Positions 36,151-49,125 are shown, numbered from the stretch's first letter. The stretch: DNA of 64,000 bases from Actinostola sp. cb2023 (GCA_033675265.1 JAUJYZ010000389.1:1-64000), one strand, 5' to 3'. Notes: generated from the sequence alone by a model not told the origin. A program made the numbers and translations.

Positions 36151-39100
36151 ATGGAGTCAGAACTTGTAGATCCAGGATGGATGAAATTCAACTGCAAATC
36201 AGGCGAACTTCTGTTTTATTACAACAAAGATACAGCAGAACACAAATTTCCCATGTGGAATAGTATCTCAAGGGTGAGTGTTTCTAATGTTCTGATGATA
36301 CTGTAAGCTAAGGGTTCAACAGGTTATTGTTGACCATTGCTCGGAAGGGATTATCTTAAACCAACTTATCCAATCAACATTATGTTCACAACCCAAATAT
36401 AAATAATGTAATATGTGTATGTGGAACCCAAGTTAATAATTCATTGTTTTGATGATGAATGTGGCTGTAACTATAAACTACGATGTCTTTACACATAAAT
36501 ATTTGAGTCTGTTTATATTTATACTAAGAAAGACAACTTCTCTATATGTACATTCGATCATTCTTTCTTTCTTGGGTGGAGGGGTGGGGACACGTATTTG
36601 CAGGAGAACACTTATTTAATATTGTTCACTTTAGTGGGACACTATTTCGAAGAGGGCATTTTTTTGAAGCTGGGCACTATTTACTTAGTACATACATGTA
36701 CATACATAAACTTTATTTAAACACGGAATCTCTTCATTACAAGAAAAAATGCTCTTCCAGAGAGCCGTGACATCTAAAAATAATAATAAAAATGTATAAT
36801 AAATAGTATACACATGTATGTATAAATAGAAAATATCAGAATAGTCAGTAAACATATTAATTCAAGTATTTAAAGTGTTTAGTTTATCTAGGGCAGATTT
36901 GAAAGCTTTCAAACTTTATTTATCTTTCACCTCTGTAGGGATCTTGTTCCAGGTAACAGATCCTCTATAGTTAAATGTACACTTCCCAGCTTCAGTAATA
37001 GGTCTGGGAATGTGAAGACTGTTTTTTGAGTTTCTTAAATTATGTGAATGTATATTTGAGGTCTTATTAAATATATTTTTTCAGATAACCTGGAGTTAGA
37101 TCATTTTGTATTTTGTACATCATAGTGGCTAGTTGATTAGTTCTCCTAAGATGAAGTCTATCCCAGCCAAGGTCATCCAATAACTCAGAATGTTTATCAT
37201 TAATATTTGGAAAGGATATGATTTTAGCAACTCTGTTTTGTAGCTTTTGGAGATTGTCTGATAGGCCCTTACCGACAGTAGAACAGTAATCAAAGTATGG
37301 AAGTATTAAGGCCCTATAGAGACACACTCTAGTTTCAAAAGGAATAGAAATAGTGTCAATATGCGAGTACCAGTTTAGGTTTTCGTCTACATGTAGTTGA
37401 ATTCTGAGTTAACTGTACATTATTTATTTCGACTTTAAAATCTTGATGTACTTGAGAAAACTTGAACGAGCTTCCAATCAACAGAAATTGAGATTTTTTA
37501 ACATTGAGAATTAATTTATTAACATTGAACCAGGTTTGAATGGTGTTTAAGTCCTGGTTCATTTGGCATTGTAGAGCAAAATAGTCCTGTGATGCCAATG
37601 ACAGAGTGGTGTCGTCGGCGTACATTCTCGGTTTACTGTACAAATGACAAGCGGGGAGATCATTTATGTATATGGTAAATAACAAAGGGCCCAGTATAGA
37701 TCCCTGAGGAATGCCATAGTTTAGAGTACAATAGTAATTTGAGAGTGTCCCATTAGCCAAGGTTTTTCTGTTTACGTTCGGTGAGATAGGATTTAAACCA
37801 GGACGCTGGGACATCAACACTTATTGTTCTATATTGTCAATCATCTGTTCAAAATTACTTCCGTTCCCAGTAAGAATTTGTTTAAGTATTTTGCAATACC
37901 TTTTCTTAGCCAAAAAATAGTGCATTATCCTCTTCTAGAGAGGAATAAGATATTAGTAGAAACAAAATTGACCTCGATGAAAGGATACCTCAGTTATTTT
38001 GAATTTAAATTATCACGTGACTTTGCTTTCCTCCCTTTAGCTGTTCTTCTTAGGGGTGGATCATTAGAAATCTTGGGAGGGGGGGTACAATTTTTTTGAG
38101 CACGAATATTTTTTCTACCTGTATTTCTCTGCAGGATTGTTTTTGGGAGTTGGGTAGCTCTGCAGGATTTATTTTTCTCTCGACTCTCACTGCTTTTCAA
38201 ATTGATAATTGTTGTCATTCCCGGGCTTGCTCACATTTCCAGTCACATTTTCACTACAGTGCTTTTCAACATTCTATATGCCGACTCTGAGGCTCAACTC
38301 AGTACAGCCCCAGCTAGAAACATTCAGAATATCACTACAACTAACTGTCATTAAGCTTTATAAATGTTTTATGATCAACACGCCATAAAATAAGTACAAG
38401 GATTTCTTTCCTTAACCTTTATTTACTTGAAGAAGAGGCTTCAAATTAGGGAGATTTCAGCTGAACTAGTCATTTCTGATCGACTGAATCAGAGCTCAGT
38501 AGGTCACATTTTGCAATTTTTTTCATGAACGTTTACGCATTAGATTCTCTCGAAAAGCCGAGCTGAGAGATTTCAGTGCCGTCTTCTGAATACATACCAT
38601 AGCAAGCTCGTAAAAGAACGGTATTTATATAGGGAGCACAATTTGGCGAGCGACGAAGTCGCGAGTTCCTTGAGGGGTGCGGGGGCATGCTCCCCCGAAT
38701 TTTTTTGAAGTATAGGGTCTCTGAAATAGCATTTCCTGCCTTCTGAGAGTATAGTTTCCAGTAAGTTTAAACTGACAGAAAATTGAACTTCTGGCCGAAT
38801 CATGGGAGTCTTACAGTGATACAACCCCCCTTAATCTAGTGATCCCCCCTTCCCCCAAATCTTATGACTAAAATAATGACAGTTATTATTACTGGCTTTG
38901 TTTCTAGAAAAATAATGACAGCTCCCTTATAATGTTGTGTTAAGTTCCTCAATTAAGCTTTGTCTTTATCAATTTGGTGTATTATTGCAAAAAATAATAT
39001 ACTACAGGGGTGGATATCGAGATTTTGAAAGGGGGGTGCACCACTAAGAGACCGCAAGGCCCCTTCTTCTAGGAGGGTGTGGGGGCATGCTCCCCCAGAA

Positions 39101-42100
39101 AATTTTGAAATCTAGAAGCTCGAAAATGCAATTTCCATCCATTCTGGGCATCAAATGGTGGGCAGACCGTGGGCGAATATGTATCGAGCCCAACTTACCG
39201 GCCCCCATTCTCCTCCCTTGGATCCGCCCTTGGTGTATGATGTCTCACGACTTTACCAACTTAATAAATGTACGTAGATGTACTAGTTTCCGAATAAACT
39301 TTATGACTTGTAACTTGTGCAGTTTTGAGCATCTGAAGTTATTTCAGATAGAGTATATTCAATGTTTTTTGAAGCTGTCTTTTGATACATTTTACCTCCA
39401 GATAGCATGTTGTGCTCCAACTGTCTTGCTTGCTTGCAGGATTTTTTTTTGGTTGTAGAGTACTTGCAGAAAATTTTTTTGGGACATTTTTTCTTTGTAG
39501 GAATTTTTTTTTGGGAATTGTCACCCCCCCTCCCAACATTTCTAATGATCCACCCCTTAGTTGGGCCGATAACGCTCCGGGTCGCGGGAAGCCTGAGGGC
39601 GAGTTCGATTCCACAGGACGTGGTTACACAGCGAATACAAACTGATCGATCGTACGAGCGATCATGCTCGAGAATCCATCGGTGCTCTTCGGCGTGGGCT
39701 CGGAAATCGCCCCTGCGGGGCGATGTTTCATCCGAGCCCACGCCGAAGAGCACCGATGGATTCTCGAGCATGACGAGCGATATGTATACAGACTTTGAGA
39801 GCTTCTAAATGGCCACAAATATCAAGCACGAGGGCGAGTTTGATTACTGATCGATCGTACGAGCTTCTAAAATGACCACAAATATCAGATCGATCGTACG
39901 AGCTTCTAAATGGCCACAAATATCAAGTTAGAACTCCCTGTGCAGAGGCTATACTTTTCGCATTTGCGAAAATCAATTTTTATGGTAAAAAATACGGTAA
40001 AGGTTCGGCATGTGCGATTTCTCGAAATAACGTAAACTTTCCCCGAAGCCTTATTAGACATTTGCCTTTCGAAACATAAAGAGAAATCTCTGGGCAAATT
40101 ACTTTCACGCACCCTACGAGGCCCGTTTTCACCCTATAATTACGCTAATATTTTCGTTGGGTAACGCAAGTATCAGAGTCAACTCGTGACATAAATTTGT
40201 CAATAATATATCGGAAAAAAATGAAAGGGGAAATTGTTCATTTGCTATATTAACTTTTGTACTTTTAGTTCTATCGGAAGGACGAATATTGCCAAAAAAA
40301 TTATTAATATTGATCAACTTTTGTGTTGCGTGACATGCCCGACAGCGTATGGTATTTTCAGATATACTTCGTTGAAACAGTTTCAAGAAAGTTTATATTA
40401 AAATGTATAGAAATGTACGTATATAGTCTGAAAGAAAGTATAGTTCACCAACTGAAACTATCAAACTGTAAATAGACTATATCACATAGACTATATAAAA
40501 TCTAGAGGGTCGAAAATGTTATTTCCAGCGTTCTCCAAGAGCTATTTGTGATTTACACGTATCGCTAATATTGCATGTGTACAGTAGCGAGCGCCGTAGG
40601 CTTGAGTTGGTAGGGAGTTTGGGGGCATGCTCCCCCAGAACATTTTGAAATCTAGAGGGTCGAATATGCTATTTGCAGTGTTCTCCAAGAGCTATTTGAT
40701 TTACACGTATTGCTAATTACTTCCTACACTGTCTCAGCAAAACAATCATATTGAAAAAAGTATAACACTTGCGAATTTTGATGAGTGATAATCCTTTACT
40801 TCGCAAAAGTCCGTAAGAACACGCTACGAATCGTGCTCTCTGAAGGCTGGTTTCGATATATGATTGCTACGATCATCCAAAATGTGTTCAGCGATCGTAG
40901 CGATGATGTGGTTACCATATTGCTACGATTGCTACGATCGCTAGGGTGTGGTTTCCATATGATCGCTATTGATTGAGTTTTATAGATGATGATGATGACG
41001 ACGATGATGATGATAGTGATGATGATGATGATGATGATTATGATGATTATTTGATATAGATAAATATTTTTTGGAATAAAAAATGTATTTTTCTATAATT
41101 CAACAATAATGAGCACATTTCGATGGTCTTTCAAATTTGCCAAATAGAACAAGGAGCGAGACCTTGATAAGAGGTACTGATTTATAGCGATGAAGACTTG
41201 GTTTATAAAAATGAGGTTAAAAATGATGACCCTCCCCAAATTAAACTCAAATTAAAAAATTGTAACCCTCTCCAAAGTGGCGCTTAAAAAGTCATGACCC
41301 TCCCACCAAACATAGCAGCCCTCTCCCACCACTTATTAATGACCGGTACGTCCCTAATGGAGCAACACACTTCCATCTTCACAAAAATAACACACTAAGT
41401 AGACGTTATTGTTCCCACTCAGCGGCTTGTTACGCACACTGTATATGCACATTTTAAAGTTTTTTTCTCAAGACGTCTAATATCGTTTCCCAATGTGGAA
41501 AATAATATAATATGAAAAAGGAACAATCAGCCATTTTATCATCTTTTTAAGATACATACATGCATCTTTCCAAATTCTTGTGAAGAGAAAAGTTTTCATC
41601 CGCTGTCGGGCATGTCACGCAACACAAAAGCTGTTCAAAAATAACATTGATTTGTTTGGATTATTTTCGAAATATTCGTCCTTCCGATTGAACTAAAAGT
41701 AAATATAGCAAATGAACAATTTCACATAATTCAGCTGAGATCTGTTCACATTTTCCGATATATTATTGACAAATTTATGTCACGAGTTGACTCTGATACT
41801 TGCGTTACCCAACGAAAATATTAGCGTAATTATAGGGTGAAAACGGGGCCTCGTAGGGTGCGTGAAAGTAATTTGCCCATAGATTTCTCTTCATGTTTCG
41901 AAAGGCAAATGTCTAATACTGAAGGCTTCGGGTGAAAGTTTACGTTATTTCGAGAAATCGCAAAAGCCGAACCTTTACCGTATTTTTACCATAAACATTG
42001 ATTTTCGCAAATGTGAAAAGTATAGCCTTTGTTTAGAATTGATCTCGTCTTCGTTTTCATACAATGTCAATTCTTTTTTCATCAAGAAGGAAGAGAAATA

Positions 42101-45100
42101 TCTAAATATTACAGAGGAAATGTTTCAAAATTAATTTGTGGAACGGTTTTGTAAAGCGAGTCGATAATATTTAGGGTTAAAATATGCATAATTAGAAGCT
42201 GATTTAGCGATAAATAGGGCTATAATGAAAATCCTTGTTTTCTTCGAAGCGATTAAATTTTTTTCAAAACTATCTTCGCACCATTTAGTTTCTTACTATA
42301 ACCTATCGATACACCAAATAAGAGCAAAATTGACTTTTCGACTTGTGCCACGATTTGGTCGATTCTTACAGGAAGTCACTCTTAATACCATAAAGTTTCA
42401 ATTTCTCCAGCAATATCTGATGGTCCAGGGAATCGAAAGCTTTTTTCAGATCTACAAAGATCACACCGTTTAAGAAACTGTTGTCAATATTTTTGAACCA
42501 TTCGTTTGTTTCTTCTAACAAACAGGTTTCCACAGAAAACCCTGGCCTGAAACCAGATTGAGACTCAGTTAATAGGTTATTCTCATTTAAATATGAGTAT
42601 AACTGATCATTAAAGATCACTCTTTCAATCAATTTACTTACAACTGGTAATACAGATATTGGCCTATAGTTATTAGGATCTGACTTGTCATCCTCTTTGA
42701 AAATAGAGGTGACTTTAGCAATCTTCCAATCATCAGGAAAAATCCAGTGGTGATTGAGAGATTGATTATATAAGTCAGAGATCTGACTATTATCGGTGTG
42801 TCTAATTTTAGCAGGCGTGATGGTATATTATCAAGTCCTGTGGCTATATTATTTGGAAGTTTGTTGATTAATTTAGATATGTCATCAGTTGAAATTGTAG
42901 TTAATTCAAAAGTTGATTTTGAATGCGTAATGAAATCTGTTACTTTTGATCTAGTATTTGGAATCTTAGGCCTACGGCAAACGTCGAACCGAACCATGAA
43001 CTTAATTCAGTCGAACCTATTAATTTTGTGGACACACTGCATTAAACCTTTATTATTGTTATTATTATTATTAAATAGGCTGATGGATAGTAATAATATG
43101 ATGGTCCCGTGATTATAATTTGCTGAGAAGGCTTATTTTTAATAGGATCGGCGCGACTTAAGTTCGACGTTTACATTAGTCCTTAGAAGCAAGGGTTGAT
43201 CCAACCTCCGAGAAGTGTTTGTTTAGAAAACTACAAATATCATTAGGATCATTATAGGTAATATTGTCAACTACAAGTTCGTTTATTTTGCTATTTTTTG
43301 GTTCATTTCCCATCAATTTGTTTATTCCTTTCCAGGTATTTGCTATATTGAGACGATTTTCATTAAAATAGGAATTGTAATAATTTGTTTTGGCAAGTTT
43401 GATATCATAGTTTACTTTGTTTCTTTGACTCTTGTAATTAGCCAAATTTGAATCTGATGGAGACCTGGATGCTATCTTTTTGAGCTTATCTCTTTTGAAC
43501 ATTAAAGACTTTAGTTCAGGAATGATCCAAGGAGCAGATACTCCCCTGATCCTTTTCTTTTTCAACGGGACATGATTATTTGCAATTGATAAGAATATTT
43601 GCTTCCATTTGTTCCATGCCATGTTTGAATCATTAATTTCGATAACATGCCATGGAGCTTTGGAAAGATCTTGTTGAAAATTGACTAAGCTTAAGTTTTT
43701 ATAACACCTACTACATTTTGTAGAAATGATCTTGGAGTTACATTTGTTTGTAGTTTTAGAAGTGCAGCCTTTCCTTATAGCATATATCATACAGTGATCA
43801 CTCAGACCAATGTCGAGGACACCAGCATGAGTGTATGCCTTTCCTTATAGCATATATCATACAGTGATCACTCAGACCAATGTCCAGGACACCAGCATGA
43901 GTGTATGCCTTTCCTTATAGCAGATATCATACAATGATCACTCAGACCAATGTCCAGGACACCAGCATGAGTGTATTTTGCTGCATAATTTGTTATAAAT
44001 CAATCAATTGTTGTAGATGAGTGTTTTGTTATTGTTGTTGGTTGATTAATTAGTTGACTGTATTGAAAGATGTTGCAAATATGTCCATCAATTTTTGGGA
44101 GTTGTGGTCTAAAATGCTTGCACCTATATTACAGTTGAAATCTCCTACGATGCTAACCTCCATATGAAAAGTTTCCAGCTTTTCTAGAGTTGCTTCAAAC
44201 TGGGTCATAATATTGATACTGGATCCAGGGGGTCTATACCAGGTTCCCATTATAAAGGGCTTCACCTTTGTTTTTAATATCTGGACACATAATAGTTCAA
44301 GATTCCCTTCTTGGAGGCCAGACAATCGTTTATAATTTGTTGTTTCACTGATGAAAAGTGCAATACCTCCACCAGACCTGTTTCGATCCTTTCTCTCTAT
44401 GACATACCCAGGAATATTTATCACATTATCAGAAGCATTTAAGCATTTAATGTACCTTTCTTTCTCTTGTTTATTGTTTCTTCAGGAATATTGCATGGGT
44501 GAAACTATTGATGGTGAGTTGCTGCAAACCAACAGGAATAACAGTATAGCAATACAGACTGACGATACTGGCTGTAGTAATGGATGTACGTCCATGTATG
44601 CAGAGAGTGGTTCTATCTTGCAACAAAGTAATCTGGAAAGAGAAATACCAGGAGGAAGTGAGGAGAGCAATGTCAGTGTGGATACCAATGTGTTTATGGA
44701 TGATGTTGATGTAGATGACAATGAAGTGACAGCACGAAGAGTATCAAGTGGTTATAATGAGACTGACAGTACATCCGGGAGCATAGACAACACAGAGACT
44801 GAAATGGAAGCAGAGATAAACTGCACCGATGAAGATAAAACAGATCAAGCAAATGCAATATGCAAACCATCAAAATATAATTTGAGGTCACGAAGCAGTG
44901 TTTCCCATCCATTGCCTGATGAGACATTTGAAGTTCCAAGTATTGAAGATGACTGCCCTGCCGACGTAATTCAAAAACATCACTGCAGTCACTGTAACAA
45001 GGCATTTAGATACCTAAGTACTTGTAGAAGTCATGAACGAATCCATGCAGGAGAAAAACCATATGAGTGTAAGCATTGCAGTAAAACATTTAGGCATAGC

Positions 45101-45567
45101 AGTAATTGTAGAAAACATGAACGCATCCATTCGGGAGAGAAACCATACAAGTGTAAGCATTGTAGTAAGACATTTAGCACTAGCAGTCATTGTAGAAATC
45201 ATGAACGTGTACATTCAGGAGAAAAACCATACAAGTGTAAGCATTGTTGTAAAACATTTAGGGATAGCGGTAATTGTAGAAAACATGAACGCATCCATTC
45301 GGGAGAGAAACCATACAAGTGTAAGCATTGTAGTAAGACATTTAGACATAGCAGTACTTGTAGAACTCATGAACGCGTCCATTCAGGAGAAAAAAACCAT
45401 ACAAGTGTAAGCATTGTTGTAAGACATTTAGATATAGCAGTACTTGTAGAAGTCACGAACGCGTCCATTCAGGAGAGAAAGGGTACAAGTGTATGCAACT
45501 TGGGGTCCCCACACCTTGGAAATTATTTGCAAGTGTCCAAAACCTTGGAATTGAAGATTTCCAATGA
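36151..45567 (+). CDS. C2H2 zinc-finger protein ZNF2, intron 2 enlarged by a LINE, linker frameshift
   Basis: Exon 2 is 36151-36273 (41 codons, donor AGG|GTGAGT, WW-like PGW...YYN). The finger exon starts at 44486 (acceptor TTCAG|GAA). The acidic linker region matches the other copies. Five fingers are in frame (four with CKHCSKTF or CCKTF cores; Cys at the Leu position throughout). An A7 run at 45390-45396 adds two bases to the fifth linker. The original frame then encodes a sixth finger and the family's C-terminal tail, ending QNLGIEDFQ at 45565-45567. If the frameshift is real, the used frame runs on to 45835 with an unrelated tail. A non-LTR element of 7.8 kb lies antisense in intron 2. 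Confidence 0.7.
38053..39556. mobile_element. TIR element of about 1.5 kb with GGGGTGGATCATTAGAAAT ends
   Basis: Inverted ends GGGGTGGATCATTAGAAAT...TTGGGAGG pair with the complement at about 39515-39556. TTA on both sides may be a 3-bp target duplication. The interior has two GGGGGCATGCTCCCCC-type segments, one inside a further GGGGTGGAT-to-GGATCCGCCC pair (39006-39234). No transposase. Confidence 0.55.
39662..39773. repeat. Perfect long palindrome, 43-bp arms
   Basis: 39662-39704 and 39731-39773 are exact complements (arm starts TCATGCTCGAGAATCCATCG). The 26-bp loop itself holds a hairpin ATCGCCCC/GGGGCGAT. GC content is much higher than in the surroundings. Flanked by GATCGATCGTACGAGC and GGCCACAAATATCA repeats (to about 39930). 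Confidence 0.9.
39944..42031. mobile_element. DNA element with long (about 400 bp) terminal inverted repeats
   Basis: 39944-40350 and about 41600-42031 are inverted copies; shared words include AGGCTATACTTTTCGCA, CACCCTACGAGGCCCG, CAAGTATCAGAGTCAACTCG and GACATGCCCGACAGCG. The middle holds unrelated sequence, including two AAATCTAGAGGGTCGAA-type repeats (40500-40690) and a GAT microsatellite. No transposase seen. Confidence 0.75.
40985..41050. repeat. (GAT)n microsatellite, imperfect
   Basis: GATGAT repeats with a few substitutions over about 65 bp. Confidence 0.9.
43767..43975. repeat. Three 70-bp tandem copies over the LINE endonuclease SDH motif
   Basis: Units start at 43767, 43837 and 43907 with exact 70-bp spacing. 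On the minus strand each encodes the endonuclease end with [17 protein letters not shown]. Because 70 is not a multiple of three, the triplication breaks the frame. Confidence 0.9.
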
Positions 45568-46189
45568 ATTTCCAAGGTTTGAATCCAAGATCGAGTGCCG
45601 GTGCGGTTTTTCGAGTAATCAGATAAGCACAAATATGTGTGACCTTCACATGCACCTGAATAGCAATGCTTGCTTCACAGTAAACATACAGTTCATTAAG
45701 CAGAATGAGATAGAAAAGGTGAATGTCTTGTTTTATAACGTCTGTAAAATTATTCTAACCCTATTGCCCTATACCACTATGACGTCAAATCAAAACAATA
45801 TATTGTTTAAAAACGCTAAGGATCATGGTCGCTAGAGGGCGACAAAACAGCAACAACACAAAGGATTTCCCAAATAAATGTATTTTACAGACGGTCTGAA
45901 AGCGATAAAAGTCACCAAACACAGTAAATATTGTGGGAAAAGTATTGATGAATATAATATCTGGAAACTAGCCAATTTGAAATCAAGCGAACCTCAGCAG
46001 AGCAGATTTAGTTCAAATTTCTATTGTTCTGCACGATTCTGTCCCCCTCATAAATAAGCCGTTACGTCATAATGGTATAGGGCAATTTGAGTGGACAGTA
46101 ATATTAGATTACTACAATATAATAAATTGTAAATAAATAAAAATAGAAATATTTTATGTATATATTGAAGGGAGTCGACATAATGCTGA
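45568..46189. other. 3' flank of ZNF2
   Basis: Collinear with about 61540-61845 behind ZNF3. About 290 bp (around 45780-46090) is unique to this copy. No gene recognised. Confidence 0.5.
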
Positions 46190-46437
46190 CCCCCGGTCCA
46201 TGGACTACCCCGACCCATGGACCACCCCGACCCATGGACCACCCCATGGACTACCCCAAGGACCACCCCATGGAATAGACCATGGAGCACCCCATGGAAA
46301 ACCCATTGGACCACCCCATGGACCACCCCATAGACTACCCCATGGACCACCCCATAGACTACCCCATGGACCACCCCATGGCTACCCCATGGACCACCCC
46401 ATAGACTACCCCATGGACCACCCCATGGACTAGACCA
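46190..46437. repeat. 12-bp minisatellite CCCCATGGACCA
   Basis: About 20 imperfect copies of CCCCATGGACCA/CCCCATGGACTA. Both strands are open (PHGPP on plus, VHGVV on minus), which is a by-product of the period. A shorter array follows ZNF3 at 61848-61950. Confidence 0.9.
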
Positions 46438-46634
46438 TTTTACACTTTAGATAGGTAGATAGGCAGGTCCACATCAGGACTAACGTCTTGCGTCATGTAA
46501 ACAAACCTGCAGAAACAAATAAACTATGTATGTATTAATTGTTCGAATACTAAGGTAGATTTAACAGATATCCATCCAAGAAAGTCGAAATTGGTATGCA
46601 AATATCCGTAATGAGATCGATGCGTGGAATCAAC
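46438..46634. other. Flank between minisatellite and TIR element
   Basis: Collinear with about 61951-61985 plus 63300-63369 behind ZNF3; no gene. Confidence 0.5.
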
Positions 46635-48092
46635 TAGCCTGCGAATATAGCCGCTTTTTTCGCTCGCCATAGTAGTATATTCAAACCGCCATTGTCCCAC
46701 GGATCGATGATTAAGAATGGGGAATAATTAAGATCCATTGTTCCAGCGGTTGGAACAATGGAAATGGATCCGGAGGGACAGAGTCTACCAAGATCGTCGT
46801 GAGGGAGGGCAGGTGGGGGCAAAAAAAAAGCCGCAGCTAGACTGCCTGCTGGGCACAACTTAAAACAATTACGAAAGAGTAGTAGCCTGTGGTCCAAAGG
46901 CATGTCCACCTCTTGCCTGGCTAATACAACAGCTATGCCCACCCCACCCATATACTACTATGATAAACCAAAACCGAAACTGGACCGAAGAGAAACTTGT
47001 GAGTTCTGCCAAGCTAAAACCCTAAAACGAACGAAGGGCACGAATACCCGTGCCATAAAACGACTAATTAGCGGACCGAATACAAACTAACGGTAGAAGA
47101 GCAACCACTACCGACTGGATGAAAAGCACGACTACTGATGCCACAAACCCTAATAGCCTCGCACATAGTAAGAGACACTGACCGGCTACGCCTATTTCCT
47201 CCTGAAGCACATACAAAAGTTTATCTTACCACGTGCACCCTCGCTTTTTGCCAGTCGAGCGAAGAACACGACCAAACAAGCGAAAACGGTAACAGAACTA
47301 GCCAGGAAGGGCTTGTACTGTACTGGCTAAGCTGAGAAACTAAAACGAGTATCGTAAACTGAACTGGTGGCGGTCCAATTGCCAACGTTGAAGCGGGTGA
47401 AACAACAGCATGCAAAGCTCCTGCGAACTGACACAAAGTAGAACAATTTTACACCATTAATTTTAATTTAAGCCATTAAATTTCGTACGAACGTATGGTC
47501 CAAACAAAATATACTACCGTAACACGAGTACTTGGCAACCACATGGTTGACGAAGGGCGGCGAGGAGTGAGCATATTGCGGAAGGGAAAAGGTTAGATGT
47601 TGTTCGTCCCGCTGGTTTGGTCAACTACAATATGTTAATTACAGGACTCTTGTTATATAGTCTTGTATATCATTAAATCATCAACATTCCTGTACTGTGA
47701 CGTCATTTTTGACCCGATTCTGGTCAAAGAAGCTGATTGGTCAGCTTGCTGGTAATCGCATTATTTCTGTTATTTGCATAAATTAAACTTACGGAAACCA
47801 GAACGACCAGAACAAAATATTACAATGTCGAGCCGCGGGCGACTGTATCGGACTTATCATGTGCACAGATGAATAAAATCATGTTCTACAATAATTATGA
47901 TTGCCGAATCAACAAACGCAGGTCGTTTGGAAGTAGTGTTCACGACATGAGCAGCTGTGTTGTATCACATTTACAACACGAGCTGCCATGACCTCAGAGG
48001 TCACAGTACAGGAATGTTGGCCTCACAACGAAGACGCTTCTTTCGGAAGACCCCTATGGCGAGCGAAAAAAAGCGGCTGTATTCGCAGGCTA
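46635..48092. mobile_element. Mutator-like TIR element, 1458 bp, 9-bp target duplication
   Basis: Inverted ends of about 38 bp (TAGCCTGCGAATATAGCCGC against TAGCCTGCGAATACAGCCGC). The flanks GGAATCAAC (46626-46634) and GGTATCAAC (48093-48101) differ at one base. Unit 3 keeps a single GGTATCAAC at 63361-63369. ORFs inside (longest 105 aa) match no transposase I recognise, so it is probably non-autonomous. The first bases resemble those of the 71-bp element at 32215. Confidence 0.75.
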
Positions 48093-48900
48093 GGTATCAA
48101 CGTATGTATACAAAAGCTTTAAGTCTTGCAGAAACTGGCAGGTTCGACTGAACAAAGGCTTCGCTGCCGCCTCGTGAACTTAATTGCAACGGCTGCGATC
48201 TTGAAATATTACTTGACACTTAGATGTTGCGAGGGAAACTTAGTTTGCAAAACAGGTTAAGAAATTCAAAACAATCTAAAAAATCCGCTTAGCGTAACAG
48301 CCAGTGTATGCACTTCTGATATTAGCGATTTCCAAAGGAATACTATTGACTTTTATTTGCCTTAAATTGGGTCTATATTTCAGTTGAAAGAGGGAACCGT
48401 GAACGAAAATGCTGTAGGTATACGTAGGATCTGTAAAAGATCTAATCAGCTATACATATGGCAAACATGAAATTCAAGAAAGGCTGATACTACGTAGAAA
48501 TAAAAAGCTTAACACAACACCAACAGTGATAGAGCAAGAGAGAGCCAGGATCGGCAACCGTAGACAGCTGTTTCGTTCTTTTGGAACTCATCAGTACGGT
48601 GTAGCGAGAGCAACAAACGACCAACTCAGAAAGCCAATGTATGCTACTTGCGTGTCGACTCTGAAACTCAACCAGCTCAAATTTAGAAACCTGCCCATTG
48701 GCTCACACCACAACACGTGCGGTAATATGGTCCAAAGGCCAAGAATCCAAAATATCATGTTGGTGTTGTGTTTAAAATATCTATTTCAGTGACAACTCCT
48801 TGGAAATTAACGGTATGAATTTTCCAATTCTTCATCCTGAAGTAGGGTCAGGGTTTCGACATCCCGGGGGCAAACTGCTATCCTAAATTTCAGGGAATAC
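48093..48900. other. Flank shared in part with 63361-63590
   Basis: The first about 190 bp match the sequence behind ZNF3. The remainder has an 88-aa ORF (48526-48792) of no recognised family. No supported gene. Confidence 0.4.
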
Positions 48901-48901
48901 T

Positions 48902-48930
48902 CCCCCCCCCCCCCCCCCCCCCCCCCCCCC
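48902..48930. repeat. Poly-C tract
   Basis: A run of 29 C; likely to be hard to sequence accurately. Confidence 0.95.
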
Positions 48931-49020
48931 GATCTTTCCACACTCCACCCCCCGGGCTCATGAACGACTGAACAGGCAGATGGGGTTGTAATACGTATTC
49001 CATATATGGTAAAAGCGTGC

Positions 49021-49125
49021 AAGCGAATAGCGGCCCCTAACAAGCGTATAGCGGCCCCTAACAAGCGTATAGCGGCCCCTAACAAGCGTATAGCGGCCCC
49101 TAACAAGCGAATAGCGGCCCCAATT
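49021..49125. repeat. 21-bp minisatellite, five copies
   Basis: Unit AAGCGTATAGCGGCCCCTAA plus C, period 21. It encodes KRIAAPN repeats only because 21 is a multiple of three. Confidence 0.9.

Larger units (their letters stand above)
37826..42380. mobile_element. Cluster of DNA elements nested in the LINE
   Basis: It interrupts the reverse transcriptase between [10 protein letters not shown] and the [10 protein letters not shown] region, so it arrived after the LINE. It consists of the TIR element at 38053-39556, the palindrome at 39662-39773 and the long-TIR element at about 39944-42031, with unassigned joins. ORFs here are short and not recognisable. Confidence 0.65.
36683..44440 (-). mobile_element. 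Non-LTR retrotransposon (CR1/Jockey-like), degraded, carrying nested insertions
   Basis: On the minus strand in order: a 5'-truncated endonuclease part (44424-44050: [27 protein letters not shown]); the region around the SDH motif and the EN-RT linker (43790-43176); the RT N-terminus (42997-42638); RT motif [16 protein letters not shown] (42632-42366); then after a 4.5-kb nested insert RT motifs [13 protein letters not shown] and YADDT (37820-37356) and the C-terminal part (37327-37067). The 3' end has AATAAAGTTTATG. Frameshifts separate the pieces, so it is dead. The paralogous introns keep the empty site, GGGCACTATTTCAAGCATTT (13793; 60148), which fixes the ends. No clear target duplication is seen. 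Confidence 0.85.

Noticed and set aside
39301..39808. Overlapping ORFs of 133-156 aa on both strands
   Set aside because: They run through the perfect palindrome and element ends; no family resemblance.
46048..46433. VHGVV and PHGPP repeat proteins on both strands
   Set aside because: By-product of a 12-bp minisatellite, multiple of three, with no stop in the unit.
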